This document shows positions 15,001 to 58,500 of a stretch of 64,000 bases of DNA, piece after piece. Numbering within the stretch: the first letter of the stretch is position 1; each line of letters begins with the position of its first letter. Below the pieces are notes generated by a model. That model was not told the DNA's origin, did not search any database, and saw only the letters and a list, made by a program, of their open reading frames with translations. The position numbers and the translations under genes were made by a program. The stretch comes from Acanthaster planci (lineage: Eukaryota > Echinodermata > Asteroidea > Valvatida > Acanthasteridae), in assembly GCF_001949145.1 (NCBI RefSeq), contig NW_019091355.1, positions 930,083 to 994,082 of the forward strand, read 5' to 3'.

Positions 15001-18000
15001 AAACCCTGAAACTGTCTAACACTATATCAACTTTCAAGCTGACCAGGGACAAGAAATGAATTTTTTTTCTCTTTAGGCTAAAATAGAAGAAAATTCTTTG
15101 AGTATCAATCTCAGTTTACGGTTTAGTCCTCGCCTAAAGGACCTTCTGAACACAAACAAATCTTTCCCAAAAGATGCAAACCACCAATTATTAAGCAATG
15201 CCCATGGCTGGTTCTCCACATCTTCTACTTGAAATAAATGAATTCCCCAGTTATTTCGGTTCAGTAGCACTACGGCCACACAGATGCACACTCCCCCCAC
15301 CCAAACACTATAAAGGAATGACACTCAACAGAAATACAGGCTTATCGATCTCACACAGCAAGATCTGCTTGATATATTGTTGTGGAAACCAAAAATGGTG
15401 CAACACGCTGTAGTCATTCTAATCCTAATATTGATTGTGCATTGAGGTTCAAACCAGCCAGCAGCGTGACACATTTGTAGAAGATGGAGATAAATGTATA
15501 TGCTAACTTCATACTTATCATCTTGTTGTACATTTGAAAAATATAAGACAGGAAGGAATGTTTGTTTTCTTAAGTTCTGTGTATCATTAGTGAGCAGACT
15601 AAATGAACAAGGCTTGGTTCATATGCCAAATCGTTTTCAAAGACAAATTATTTGTATTTCATGCACCTATTCCAAACTCGTTGATGGAGCTGCTAATTAG
15701 ACATCAGAGGACACTTTCTTGGCAGATTTTTGAAACTTCTTCCTGAAGTTCAAGAGTTTGTGACTCCTTTCAGGCTCTGTGCAATGAGTAACACACAAAC
15801 AGTACACTGTTCACAGGACAACTGGACTGGACAGTATGATGGATTGACGACTGATGCATGGCCAGGATTTGTTGCGTTTTTCAATGGGGCTTGAAGGCTC
15901 TGACTTCAAACAATTGGGCTCTCTTCTCAACAATGCTTTCAAAAGAACCACTGTGACAACCTGCTTTGAAAGGAAACTATTTTTTACAGGTTTATATTTC
16001 AATACTAAAATTCCTCAACTGATCCCTCTGTGCTTGACTTGCCTAGAGGCAAGATACTGCAGCACTTAATATGTTCCCCATACAGTGCGATCAACTAATT
16101 TTCAGTTTATTGCTAAATGCGCTCACATATTTTCAGTATGTTCTGCTGTCAACTCATAAGTTAAGTGTATTTTGGTATATAAAGAAATTGTTAAAGTATC
16201 TGCAACATGCTACTAATTTTCAAGTACATACATATATTGGTGTACACCCACAAACAATGGCAAAGTTAAGGTGTGTGTTCACATTTGTCTTGGCTGATTC
16301 ACAAATAGCAACCCACAGTTTGGTTTTCAAAACATCCTCACAACCTACCAATTATAAATGTTTAATCATAGGCAGGCCTATTCAGGAAGGTGTGATGACA
16401 TACAAACACAAGGACAATCAAGAATTTAAAAATTGATTTCCAGCAAGTTAAGCCCTATCATAAAGAAACTCTGAGGAACCGTATTATTAAAGACAGCTCT
16501 ACTGGGCTCAAGGATGTATCACAGGGAACATGAAAAGGTTTAATCAATGTACGTGTATGCTGGGTTGCCCTACATGTATAAATGGCGGGTACGGCCTCTG
16601 TAGGAAGGGGAGGCTGAGTTTTGAGCAAAGCTGGGTGTTATTAAAAGACAACACAGGAAATAATATCACTGCTGTCACAAGGTCAAAACACTCCTTGATC
16701 CACTGTTCAGCCATTCTTTTACCCCTGATATTTGATATGGGAGTAACTTGTAATGGTTTTTTTTTAGTACCACGGTGTGGGAGAGACGTTTTCATAGAAA
16801 ACTTTTATGAGAATTCAATAAAGTAAGGATAAAACTTCTCCAAATAGTTCTTTACAAGTCCATTCACTATGCATACAAATTTATGCATTTTAATTGGAAC
16901 ATTTTAAAATTGGTCTTTGGAGAAATTGTCGGTAGATGCCTGTAGATGCCTATCCTAGCTCTGTGCAGATTTTTCTTCTTAATTTCCAGCGCTACAAGCA
17001 AATCCAGTGTTTGGCACTTGCAAGCACAGCATAAGCTCTTGTGCACATTTGACTCATTAAGATCAAACATAAATGATTAATGATGTTGAACAGGTAATGG
17101 AGTCGGTTGCATTGTTCAGCTTACAAAAGAAGTGAGCACTGAGTCTATTTGGACAAAGCACAGACACTCCCTCCCTAGCTTGTGACGAGAGGGAATTTCA
17201 GGAATGGAGACATAACACAGTCCATTACTTGGCAAAAAATGTAGAACAATTCGGTTGCTTTCCTTGTGTAACTTTTGGAACAATTAGTAAAAGGACCAAA
17301 AACAAATTAGAGAAGGTAAAAGTAGAGTGGATTACATGGGATCATACATCGTGTGGTCGAGACCAACCAACCCTAAAATGATGCTTCTCATTATCATGTA
17401 CATGTACAAGTCTTTCCAAGAAAATAAATTCAACTCACAGTGAATTTATGTCCTTAACTGTCAAAATTTCTGTGAATAAACATGTACTGTAATATGGACC
17501 AAAACATGAACATGAAAAGTTTCCAAACCACATTTCTGTACTTTAACCTGGTTTACAGGTCATGTGTCACATTTAGGAACTGCTTTGTGTGATATTTTGC
17601 TTTTTTGTTAAAACCTTTCCAAAACATATGCTTTAAAATTTCAATGCAGTGGTAGGGATATATCCAAACCCATTTCCTCATCCATACGTGTTGACATATA
17701 CACGTATATCAATACTGGACTGAGCATACATGTATTTGTCTACTGAATTTGAACAAAACAAGCTAAATTTATCCTTAACTCCCCGGGCACTTTTTGTTAG
17801 AAACCTCTGAGGTAACGTTCAACTCTGTGCTGACAGCCAATAATATACTCTTTACGCTGAGTAACACCAATGCCATGGCAAACCTGCACAGTCCTAAACC
17901 CTTCAACATTCTTCCAAACTGGGTAAGGGACGTTGGAAGAGTCCGGGATTTCAGCAACAAGAGACAAGAACCTAGAATGACTTTAATGCCCCAAGATCCT

Positions 18001-19880
18001 TCAAAATCAATCAAACTTGGAGACATCTGTGGGATGGAGAAAGTACAACCAACACAAAGGCTAAAATTACACCTGGATGCCCCATATGACCAAAGAATAA
18101 GCCAGTGAATTCCATTCCTGGAGAGGATTTGGGACAATTCAGGGAGACTCCCATAAAAATGTTTTCAGGAGACTTAGGGTTTCAAGAAACAATGAAAAGC
18201 AACTTAAAACACAATATTGATTCATTCTTATTTGTTACAAAAGAATACAAAGGAAGCAATTACAGTCTCTCTATGAAGACCAAATGAACGTCACAAATAC
18301 ATGTGAACTCCCCTTGTTGACTCACAGCGATATTTCTCAATGAAAAGCGTCTTGGTATAGATTTTTCTGCAAAGAGGTTCAATAGACAGATCTTGCCCTC
18401 TGGCCAAAACACACATGGTTACCTCAGGAGTGAAAACTCAAAAGACTGTCAATTTTGGCAACACAAACATTTCCAAAAGAAAAATAACAGCATTTTGAGT
18501 CACGCACGGTGAAGCCTACATGGATGGATGTACATGATACTCCACACTTCAGGGAAGCCAAACACAAGTTTAAATAATTATTGAGCAGTACAACCAAAAC
18601 TAATATGGTTATTTAGAGGAAGTTTTCAATTCAGTGCATTATGCTGATTTGTTGCATTCTTAGGTATGAATATTTTGAATGACAGTCTGAAAAGGATTAA
18701 ACAAATGATTTTGAAGTTGCTTGAAGTGTAAAATATGGTAACACACATTGTCATCACTGACACCATTGCTCGTTTCATCAGTAAATTTCAGATTGGTTAT
18801 CCAATGATCTGCTGGCAAATCAATGACTGCCTGCCTTTGATCATGTATGTGTAATTCTTTCCAATTCTTATATTTTTCCACGACGGTTCCACTTCTATAA
18901 CAACTTGTTTCAAATAGAAGACATGTCCCATAACCTGAAAAAAATCTCTCATGGGCATTTAGACCATTTGAATCACCTCCCATGAAACCTTTTTATTTTG
19001 AACTTTTTCAATTTTTGTATTAATCATGGAGTCTGCGCTTCACTGATTTCCAATACAAACAATACCTCACAGTGAGCCATTAGAGAGTTTTCAAAGAAAT
19101 ATGTTACAGAAAATAAGATGTATTAAGGCTCGTGAATTCAATGTCAAGAAAATGATAAGGGTAAACACATTTAGCACAATTTTTCAATTTAATACAGACT
19201 TGCAATCATGAGTAACACCGGAGATCGAATTTGATTCAAAACAGAAGTTGCAAGTTTTATGAAAAGTATATCGCAATCAAATTTGCAGTTCAAATGAACC
19301 ATGAACAAAGAATCAACAAATGTAGAGAATTTCCTTTCACAAAGTAAAAGTAAAGTTTATAATCAGACAAAAGCTTAAACATGCATGCGCACTCAACCAT
19401 GAACATGGCACTTAACCATTATTGAAAAGCCCTCAAATTTATATATCACTGGGGTTCTTTTGTTAACAGATCAAAAAGAAAAATTCTTCAAAAAACTTGT
19501 TTTATAAGTTCTCGGAACCACCAAGCTGTACAGGATGAAGTGAATATGAACGAAACGTACACCTTGCTTTTCGGTGTAACTATGACAAAAGATATTGGTA
19601 AAAATAAAATGGCATTAGTTCACTACCCAGTAATACTAAATATAGCCCCCTCTTGTGGCTATGCATACAAGTCAAGTTTTCATGCTGAGACTTTACCTTG
19701 GTCGCATGTTGTCCCTGTCCATCCCTGGGCACAGTTGCAGATGAAGTTGGTCCCAGAATTCATGCACGCACCGCTGTTCAGACACGGCGTTGAGTCGCAC
19801 GGCGATGCTGCAGTCGAAACACATGACAGGGAGTAAATCAGACAGAGGTACACCAGCAGTGGTGGGCCAGACCGAGGCAT
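1..19880 (-). CDS. CDH23-like: Cadherin-23-like giant cadherin, 5' part (EGF plus EC1 to EC10, runs off the left edge)
   Basis: Twenty-one exons, in consistent phase, encode a signal peptide (or internal junction), one EGF module, nine complete cadherin repeats and the start of a tenth. Cadherin repeats bind Ca2+ at their joints and form long adhesive rods outside the cell. Matches to vertebrate CDH23 run in the same order: PPTFLNQ and a PEDTLAG strand with ENDTLTFG (EC1); a GPLDYETNQVYSL segment (EC2); VQDTGPVFINTPY (EC2-EC3 joint); FNQSTYTVSV...GFVLPV and IRPLDYENTRSYDL (EC4). CDH23 is an upper tip-link component in vertebrate hair cells; its role in an invertebrate is unknown. The remaining repeats, membrane helix and tail lie beyond coordinate 1. 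The EGF before EC1 differs from vertebrate CDH23. Confidence 0.85.
57..358 (-). CDS. Cadherin repeats EC9 (main part) and start of EC10; last exon in window
   Basis: The exon starts at 358 and encodes GLNSDIIYQFDPSSNT, FLLDRLTGELRTTSSLDRE, VNAIDREGGSGS, the joint TDVNDNRP and then VFEFQNYAESVAEDAAQG of EC10. The 3' end is either ACG|gttggt at 57 or GTTG|gtagag at 53; the frame continues to the edge without looking like cadherin, so a donor near here is likely. The rest of the gene is outside the window. Confidence 0.88.
583..650 (+). mobile_element. tRNA-derived SINE-like fragment
   Basis: GCTCAATTGGTAAAGC (594-609) is a good tRNA D-arm/A-box, followed 27 bases later by a B-box-like GGTTGAATTCT (637-647). 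It lies in the intron between two cadherin exons. It shares a TTC-x2-GAG-x2-CAC core before the B-box with the minus-strand copy near 33.05 kb. The acceptor stem does not pair well, so it is not a functional tRNA gene. Confidence 0.45.
745..1060 (-). CDS. Cadherin repeats EC8 (main part) and start of EC9
   Basis: Exon 1060-745. Seen: VTAADPDSIGTLTYSF, FLIDPTMGTITTINSLDRE, VNVTDGTF and the joint TDVNDNQP, then VFSQVLYEVTVAENTP and MANDSDIG of EC9. The donor G|gtaaaa (phase 1) joins to GLNSDI in the next exon. Confidence 0.92.
1475..2049 (-). CDS. Cadherin repeats EC7 (main part) and start of EC8
   Basis: Exons 2049-1881 and 1620-1475. Seen: VMAQDADIGRNALLRYEL, YLYINLTTGQIFT, MPLDREQTETIEV and VRDGDPRRFSSQ; the joint LDINDTPP, then TFAGTPYRFEVAENERAG begins EC8. 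The last donor is a weak CAG|gtttgg. Confidence 0.9.
2383..3092 (-). CDS. Cadherin repeats EC6 (main part) and start of EC7
   Basis: Exons 3092-2990 and 2624-2383. Seen: IGRVIANDADSGPAGEVTY, FLVDPNSGNIILLQPLDRE, VQAQDRAAPPLSATTY and the joint RDFNDNDP; then QWIRDRYTASVVEGQP begins EC7. The first junction carries phase 1 so that G precedes TFLVDP. Confidence 0.9.
4679..6115 (-). CDS. Cadherin repeat EC5 and start of EC6
   Basis: Exons 6115-6028, 5692-5565, 5188-5061 and 4778-4679. The EC4-EC5 joint is IDVNDNDP, followed by IFTHG, IALEEGSPMGT, TVTDADEGINANTEF, LFAINTITGVITTT and VIDFEN. Then the EC5-EC6 joint TDINDSPP and VFQQPNYLIQIIE open EC6. The 5061/4778 junction is phase 2, the only one in this gene segment. 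Confidence 0.87.
5250..5335. repeat. Short relative of the 12-bp CACAAGTCC repeat
   Basis: Several degenerate units (CCCAAGTC, AACAAGTCC, GTCACAAGTCC) are followed by CATAAGTAA and GGTGAACA. The same two words follow the large array at 10441-10460, so the two loci share a flank as well as the unit and may be copies of one element with a variable-length core. Confidence 0.55.
5362..5416. repeat. Dispersed palindromic repeat, copy 1
   Basis: The arms AACCCTAACTCTCCTCA and TGAGGAGGGTTAGGGTT flank a centre containing CCTTCACCTGTTGGAGGA. Same family as the copies at 11385, 42125 and 60100. It lies in a cadherin intron. Confidence 0.85.
6558..7026 (-). CDS. Cadherin repeat EC4
   Basis: Exons 7026-6847 and 6707-6558. 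The joint NDIDDESP precedes VFNQSTYTVSVSEAE, GFVLPVGIEVSDGEI, ISPSSAVDQAIVTLTL and RPLDYENTRSYDL. The second exon aligns well with the CDH23 EC4 segment ISPTSV...PLDYETVDRYDF. The acidic joint has D where N is usual (IDD). Confidence 0.9.
7539..8834 (-). CDS. Cadherin repeat EC3
   Basis: Exons 8834-8709, 8172-8094 and 7651-7539. The EC2-EC3 joint is LDVQDTGP, where Gln replaces the usual Asn of DxND, as in CDH23. Then come VFINTPYDRTINEGTP, AVDQDTINANNVTYEI, VDSVTGEVILVRELDREN and VELIVR. The first exon uses a weak donor, G|gttggt. Confidence 0.88.
7739..7799. repeat. 31-bp tandem duplication
   Basis: Two copies of AAGTCTGAYTACTWTGATTG plus GTGGAAATT start at 7739 and 7770 with few differences. 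It is intronic, with no coding role visible. Confidence 0.7.
9917..10441. repeat. 12-bp minisatellite (CACAAGTCC-based)
   Basis: About 44 tandem 11-12 bp units such as TTCACAAGTCCC and GTCACAAGTCCA, with one N at 10167 marking an unresolved base. It lies in the long intron between EC2 and EC3. Because the unit is a multiple of three it opens repetitive frames on both strands, which I do not regard as coding. Confidence 0.93.
10897..11755 (-). CDS. Cadherin repeat EC2
   Basis: Exons 11755-11567 and 11004-10897. The EC1-EC2 Ca2+ joint SDINDNPP is followed by MFTNLP, FENAING, NAVDPDSGLGGIVTYSI, LFSINQFSGVVIL, GPLDYE and LDIQAL. The LDYETNQVYSL part aligns with LDYE-T-Q-YQL of CDH23 EC2. The 12-bp minisatellite lies in the following intron. 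Confidence 0.88.
11385..11431. repeat. Dispersed palindromic repeat, copy 2 (reverse orientation, degraded)
   Basis: Contains AACCCTAACAGTCCTCC, then the centre CAACAGGTGAAGGATTGAGG (opposite orientation to the other copies), then TGTTAGGGC. The arms are less perfect than in the other copies. Confidence 0.7.
12129..13343 (-). CDS. Cadherin repeat EC1
   Basis: Exons 13343-13266, 12735-12578 and 12179-12129. Seen: NNLPPTFLNQIISINIPEDT, an AADPENDTLTFGLSD segment, QLDRE and FVTDGSNE. The ENDTLTF block parallels DNDPLVF of CDH23 EC1. The phase of the first exon (1) matches the EGF exon donor. Confidence 0.87.
13344..19696 (-). other. 6.35-kb intron of the cadherin gene
   Basis: This is the longest interval in the cadherin gene. 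It separates the signal/EGF exon from EC1, as is common for a first intron after a signal-peptide exon. I see no domain-bearing exon on either strand; a ~120-residue minus frame at 17775-18137 has no recognisable domain and no supporting splice context. It may hold enhancers, but none can be named from the sequence. Confidence 0.6.
19697..19880 (-). CDS. First exon of the cadherin gene: signal peptide plus EGF (or internal EGF exon from 19807)
   Basis: The frame opens with Met at 19880, with an in-frame TAA two codons upstream and G at -3. It continues through an Arg-containing start, a hydrophobic core LLVYLCLIYSL and SCVSTAAS (a good signal-peptidase site), then PCDSTPCLNSGAC and CNCAQGWTGTTC. 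The donor is G|gtaaag, phase 1. Alternatively, bases 19813-19808 (ctgcag after a pyrimidine tract) form a splice acceptor; an exon 19807-19697 would be a 111-base symmetric phase 1-1 EGF exon able to follow the LDLa exon. I favour a separate gene start at about 60:40. Confidence 0.75.
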
Positions 19881-19899
19881 GGCTTATGACCAGGCTGTC

Positions 19900-22413
19900 A
19901 CCGTCATAAGACAGGTTCCTCTTGCCTTGAAGTTGTCTTGCTCACCATGGTGAACGCATACACTCATTTATTGCAGACTCACTTCGCCTTTGCACCAGCA
20001 ATTTCCAATGCCACTTTCTCCCACAGGTCCAGTAATTTCAAAACTGCCAACAAGCCTGTCACGGTTACCACTTCAAGCAAGCAATCAATACTCATTCAGT
20101 AACTCAGTCAATCATCCTGCATTACTGTTCCTCTGATGAAGTAATTGTCAGCATCATTGCTTTCTTTTTTATTACTCTAAGTAAACTTTTCATGTAATCC
20201 AGTCAGTAAATCTAGCCGGCAATTCCCACGGTCTCCAGAGCAAACAGAAACCACAAGATAAAGTTGATATACAGTCTCTAAACCAAGTCCTTGACAGAAC
20301 CATTGATGCTCATTGAACCGCTAAAGCATTCCTGCCAAAACACCCCTATCGGGCTCCTGTATTGTGCTCCAAAGCTACCCTTTCTGTCTTTGAGAGCAGC
20401 AACAAGATAACAACAAAAATGTGGATCATACCATTTCAGCACTAGGCCGGGGGGGGATTGACTTACGATACCCAACTGTTTGGTGTTTGCCCTCTTTCCA
20501 GTTCCTACTCTTTTGATATTTAAATGAGTGACTTAACCCTGGGTTTGGGGCCAGTGAAAGGGAAGTGAAACAGAATAGTAAACTGAGCTGACATTTAGGA
20601 AACCGTGGGAGTATAATTGAAAGATTCAAGAGGGCAGGCTTCAACAATGTCCAGAACCATGAACAAGTGAGACTCAGACAGAGGTTTTTAGGGACTTCCT
20701 GGAAAAAACTGAACTCCTCCTAAAACAGCACCTGTCTGCACAGTTGAGTGCAATACAGGAATAATCCTGAAAAGTTGGCCACAAATTGTAGTAAATATCC
20801 ATTCTATATCAGTTAATGAAAAAAAAGAAATGAAAAAAAAGGGTTAGATTGTTGCCAAACATTTGAAGCTGCCTGAAAAATTGACAACTTGAAAAGGCAA
20901 AGAGAGAAAAAAAGGAATTGCAGGAAAGTGTCACCCTATTCTTCCTAGCCACCCTGATTATGTTTTTCGATGTATCTGAGAATTTTAAATTTGCTCAAAT
21001 TCAAAAACAAACAAACAACCAACACTGAAGTTCTGTTACAAATCTTTTTGAAGTTTTGTAATTAGTTTAATTCACTGAGTTCTTTTTCAACACTATATTT
21101 GAAAATTTGCCACGAAAAGCTATTTTGGAAAAAAAACACATTTATTAAAGGATAATTTATTTCATGAAATTATGAGCTGTCATAAATCAGATGTAAATGG
21201 ACTCAAAATGTTTGCCTAAAACTTTCAGGTACACAACAAAAAATTTCAACATGTACGCTGCTAATCAGTCTACCATTTGAGTTGAAAATGCCTGAACTTG
21301 GGTGATTACAGAGGCACTTATCAACCCCAGGCTGTTTGCAGAATATTTTTCCCACACATCTGACAAAGAGCTTACACCTTGGGTTTTCTCACAGTTATGT
21401 TTACGATGCAAATACACACTTCCACTGCTGTTTAGGAACCTAAAGTCAGTGCTCTGAGAAAAACTGTGCAACTCAGGATTTGCTTATTTTCACATCAATA
21501 ACAAAAGTACTGTCAGTACAGGTATCTCCCTCATCCTTACTTACTAGCAGAAAAGTAGAAAGTTCTGGAAGAATTATGGGCAAAGAATTTGTAATTTCAT
21601 TTTTCTGGGTAAAGTTTTAAATCCATGAAAATGTCAAGATGATGCCAGATGTTTGACTCGCAGGGAAATACAAACAACAAACTTTGCACAATGGCAACAG
21701 ACACTCCAGGGCATTTTTCTTATTGAGAACAAAACAAATAATTTGAAGCAAATGAAAGCAAACAGCCTTCATTTGCTAACAGCAAATAACTTAGCAAGAC
21801 TTGTTCATACTTGTTGCAAAACAAATGGAACACAGACACAATGTTGAAATGTCAAGAGAACCAACTTATAATTGATTCAATCAAAACACTAAATGCAACA
21901 AGAACTTAGGCCACTTTCCAATTGGTGAAAATGAATCACAAATATTTATTGGAAGAAATACATCCCGTAAATTGACCCTCACCCTTCAGGGTACTTTGGC
22001 TAGAAACCCTGCTAGACACATCAGTCTGCATCATTTTGCAATGTGGCTTGCCTGTCCAGTGTAACCAGATCCAACAGGTCAACTCTCCCAAAGGCCAAAC
22101 AGCGTTGGAGTCTGTGGTTGCCAGTCATCACAAGATCCAACAGCTCAACTCTCCCCAAGGCCAAACAGCCTGGGAGTCTGTGGTTGCCAGTCACCACGAG
22201 ATCCAACAGTGGCATTATTCAATGGGACTAGCTCCCAATGTCTTAACATGGCCAGTTTGTTTGGCTGCTGTTGATTGCCAAGTGCATCAAAGTGCACCAG
22301 ATATTACCCCTGACGCACTGTGCTGCGTTTGGCAGGGTTAGGGTTAAAGACTTTGAATGTCCTCATGAATACTAGCGCTGTTGGGAAATAATTAAGGACA
22401 GGTAACTACTCAC
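19900..22413. other. Non-coding stretch: intron or gene boundary
   Basis: No exon with a recognisable domain, transmembrane helix or in-phase continuation was found in these 2.5 kb. It contains the 66-bp tandem repeat, a half-site of the palindromic repeat near 22335, and on the minus strand an AATAAA near 21946-21951. That signal could serve a transcript ending just after the LDLa exon. The part next to 19880 could be promoter and 5' untranslated sequence of the cadherin gene. Confidence 0.5.
22067..22210. repeat. 66-bp tandem repeat, about two copies
   Basis: Units starting AGATCCAACAG occur at 22067, 22133 and 22199, a period of 66 bases, and contain GGCCAAACAGC and TCTGTGGTTGCCAGTCA. The period is a multiple of three, which explains the open frames on both strands, but these have no start/stop context or domain. 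I take it as a minisatellite. Confidence 0.8.
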
Positions 22414-54992
<32,579 letters not shown>

Positions 54993-55353
54993 GATGGCAG
55001 ATTATACCATCCAACTGTACGAGAAAAATACAAAAAAATGTGGCCGTTATTTCAATTTAGTTGGTAATAGAACAGTTCAATTCTTACATCAGATTATGAG
55101 CAGAGAAGAAAAGGGGCACCGCATCGCCATTTTCACCAGTACAATCGTTTCTTTGCTTTGAATTGTTTTTGTGACAGGTGTTTTGTAGACAAGTCATTTA
55201 CTGAAGGTGTTCGGTTTCTAATGAGGGCAGGTCGGTAGTCTATCCTTTGTCTTCAAGAAATCAGTTACCCGATCAAAGAAACCGAAGTAAAAGTAGTTGG
55301 CCAAAGGGGAAGCACACTCTGAAATGATCAGGATACTTTTTGAATACGCGCGA

Positions 55354-55507
55354 TTCACAATAGTGCCTCTCCTAAGAGTTTGCAAGGCGTTGGCCAATCC
55401 AACGCACGAAATCTGTCGATCCTTTCCAAGCCCGCATTGAGTCGACAGATTTCGGAAATTGTTATTGGCCAACGCGTTGCAAACTCATGGAGGCACACTA
55501 TTGTGAA
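55354..55507. repeat. Inverted repeat able to form a ~65-bp-arm hairpin
   Basis: The left arm (55354-55419) begins TTCACAATAGTG and ends near AAATCTGTCGA. The right arm (about 55441-55507) is its imperfect reverse complement, ending CACTATTGTGAA. The spacer is only about 20 bases. The arms share the blocks GAGTTTGCAA and CGTTGGCCAAT with a few mismatches and small indels. It could be a miniature foldback element or a small hairpin-RNA locus. It lies about 360 bases upstream of the start codon of the CUB/EGF gene. Confidence 0.75.
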
Positions 55508-58500
55508 AAGCCCGCATTACATGCCAAATGGTTATCTACAGTTGTAGGTACAATAAAAGTGGTTCGAACTTTGGATATTGACACAACAACTGAATGTCCA
55601 GAAGGAAATACTTGTTTTACGGAAACAAAATGGCCGACAGAAATGAAGGGTTGTATTATGTTTCCGAGTTGCCAACGGTGAACGCGACAGACGCGCCATG
55701 AATGTCATAAAACTCTCTACAACCTTGACTCCATTGTCAGGGAAGTTACACCCTGCCAGTTTCTTTTCAGAGAACAATTATTCGAGAAAAGCACCCGCTC
55801 CTCGTCATCGTACTTGGCACAATGCCGAAAGGACAAAGACCGGTACCAGAAAATGTTTAGACAACTCATGCCTGGGAAAAAAAATCAGTGCTACGACCTT
55901 TTGTGAGAAATTCCTGATTGTTCTTCTTGTTCATCGATTTTGTTAACATAACAAAATTCAATTTGTACTAGTATGTGTCAGTTCGCTCTATTTTCATTGT
56001 TAGTCACGCTCTTTAATGTAGGCTGTTACTCACTACGCCAGTTTCAAACTTGGTCGCTTTTAAGGTCAAAAGTCTGGAAACTTCCCGAAGTTTTCCTCCA
56101 AACCGGAAATTTTCACGAGGATGTAACGTGCTCTCTCGTCCATATTTCCATCAAGAATTCGATTAACTAAAGAACTGGTGTATAAAAGCCATAATAATCT
56201 GCCATTTCACAGGAAAAATACTCCCAAGCTTGTCATAATGACAAGGTTTCAGACGGTAACTTGCTAAAATTTCAGTTTTCATGGCATTTTGAGAAGATTT
56301 CTCGTTAGGTTGACAACATAGCATGGTTTTACCGTCAGTTTGGAGGGTAAATCTCAAAACTCTTAACAATAAAGCAAATGTTTTGTAGTAGAAGTATATT
56401 TGCATCACAATCGCAGTTCATTGATGAAGTTAGATTTTAGCCAAGCCCTCGGTTACGAAGGACAGTTAAGGCGCGGTGTTATTCCTACATGCTTGAAAAA
56501 GAACACTGGCCAACACAACGGCACTAGAATCGAGATATATCGACCCCAAAAAATGGAAATATTTCAAATCTTTTGAAACTGTCCAAAATCACTCAAAGAA
56601 AGCACCGTGCAGCGAATTCACTGAAACCCCTTAAGTCGGAATGCCACCATAACGTTGCTACATTCACACCCGGCCAGGAATGCGATGCATTCATTTTTAC
56701 TGACCAACCCTGATTTTGCTCAAAGCAAACTACTTTTCAAATTCAGCGAACCGATTACCAGGGAAATATTATAAACCTGCACCCCTTATGTGTGCTTCAA
56801 TACAAGCCTTTAATTGACACATTTCGAAATGGCTCGGTTCTCGTAAACAATTACATGTGTACAAGTGCAGGCATCCGACAGTACGCTTCTTGTCGATTTG
56901 TAATCCCTTATGATATCCTTCCAAATCCACCAGGAGGTTCTCAAGGAGGTCAGGATCCAGCAGGATTCCGGATCCCAGAGACTACTTGGTGTGTGAGGCT
57001 TGGCAGCCAATAATGATTTAAAGAACAAGGGATTGTCACAGTGGCTGTTGTGTTTGTACGAAAAGTCCGTCTCCCCCAGTGAGGCAGAGGATAAGGACGC
57101 GGTTTGCTGTTAGGAAACTTTATGGCAGAAGTTCGAAGCAGTTAACCCGACTGTGATCTTCGATACCCGCTTGCTGAATGACGCCTCACTCGAGGTCGAC
57201 ATGGGATATAACGCTACGGATTTCAAAACTGACACAGATGTGAATTAAAGGACCAAGCTTGGGTTGCCCTCAATTTGAACAAAGCTATTGTGACCCCTTC
57301 AGAGATCTGTCAAAGTCAATAGACCTAGGCCTACTACCTGATTGTGCTCCAACATGGCTCGTAAAGTTTGCCGTCCTAAAAATGAATGAAAGATCCCTGA
57401 AGAGAAGTATCTATGCCATGCCTGTGTATGGCAGAGTTGGCATGTATTGTTTTTAGTCAAATGAAAGCTCACAACTAGATATGCATTTCTATTGTAAAAA
57501 GAGAGGAATTAGAAAAGGGAATTCTTTTGTGTCAGTAGCTTTCTGTGAAATATTTCAGGGTCTGAAAGGTGCTTCTCTGCACAATCAAGATAGATTTATG
57601 CCAGAAATGCAATGGTTCTCTTTTTATGGTCATGAAACTCAACAGAATAAAGCCACTGAAAAATGTAGTTAAGGTCTCAAAATATCACTTCAATTGTGTT
57701 GGTGATACCTCCATAACCCCTAGGTTCAAAGCTGATCAGAATATCCTAAGTCTTATTCATTCTTTTAAAATCATCGCCGTGATTTTACTTATATTTAATT
57801 GAACGGATTGGATTCAAATATAATATTGCGTTGCTTTGCTCCCTTTGAAATGGTACGCCAAAAATAAACAAAATCGTGTTTTTGTAAATCCTTTCTCAAA
57901 ATACCTTGTCTTTACCTCATTATTGCTCAGTGAGTCTAAATTACAGCGGTCATTTAATACCTACTGTATCTTGGGCACGAGCATTGAGTTACTGGTAATA
58001 ACATTCAATGGCTAGAGATGTCACCTTACTATCGAACCCTGCGTAACACCAGTAGATTCTGTTGCCCCAGCAGGCAGTGCGTAAGCCCGGAAGCAATTCT
58101 AAACCTGCCGCGTGCGTAAGACAGGAGGCACGCGTTCTCAGAGTTACTGCGTAAGACTAGTAGCACATCTCCTGCATTGTGCTAGTACACTGAAGGTATA
58201 CAGGCGTTCAATAGTGTATTCCGCTAATGCGTACCATGTTTATGGGTGTTTAGTTTTAATTAAGGTCCTGTCGAATTCAATGGCAAATATTGAAAATTAC
58301 TTGAAAAGTATTTTAGTCCTTTAACAGATAGTCGTTTTACTTAAAGTTTACTTAAACTATCTTGATCTAAGGTATCAATGACCGCTTAAGAGTGGACTTG
58401 TACTCAGAACCATCTTCGTCAAAAATCCAATTCTATTTGATCAAAACCTGAGGTTCACGTGGGGACGAAAATCAATCCTACATGTATACATGTGTGTGAA

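Noticed and set aside
17775-18137. Overlapping ~100-120 residue frames on both strands in the large cadherin intron
   Set aside because: No domain on either strand and no consistent splice sites; overlap on both strands points to chance.
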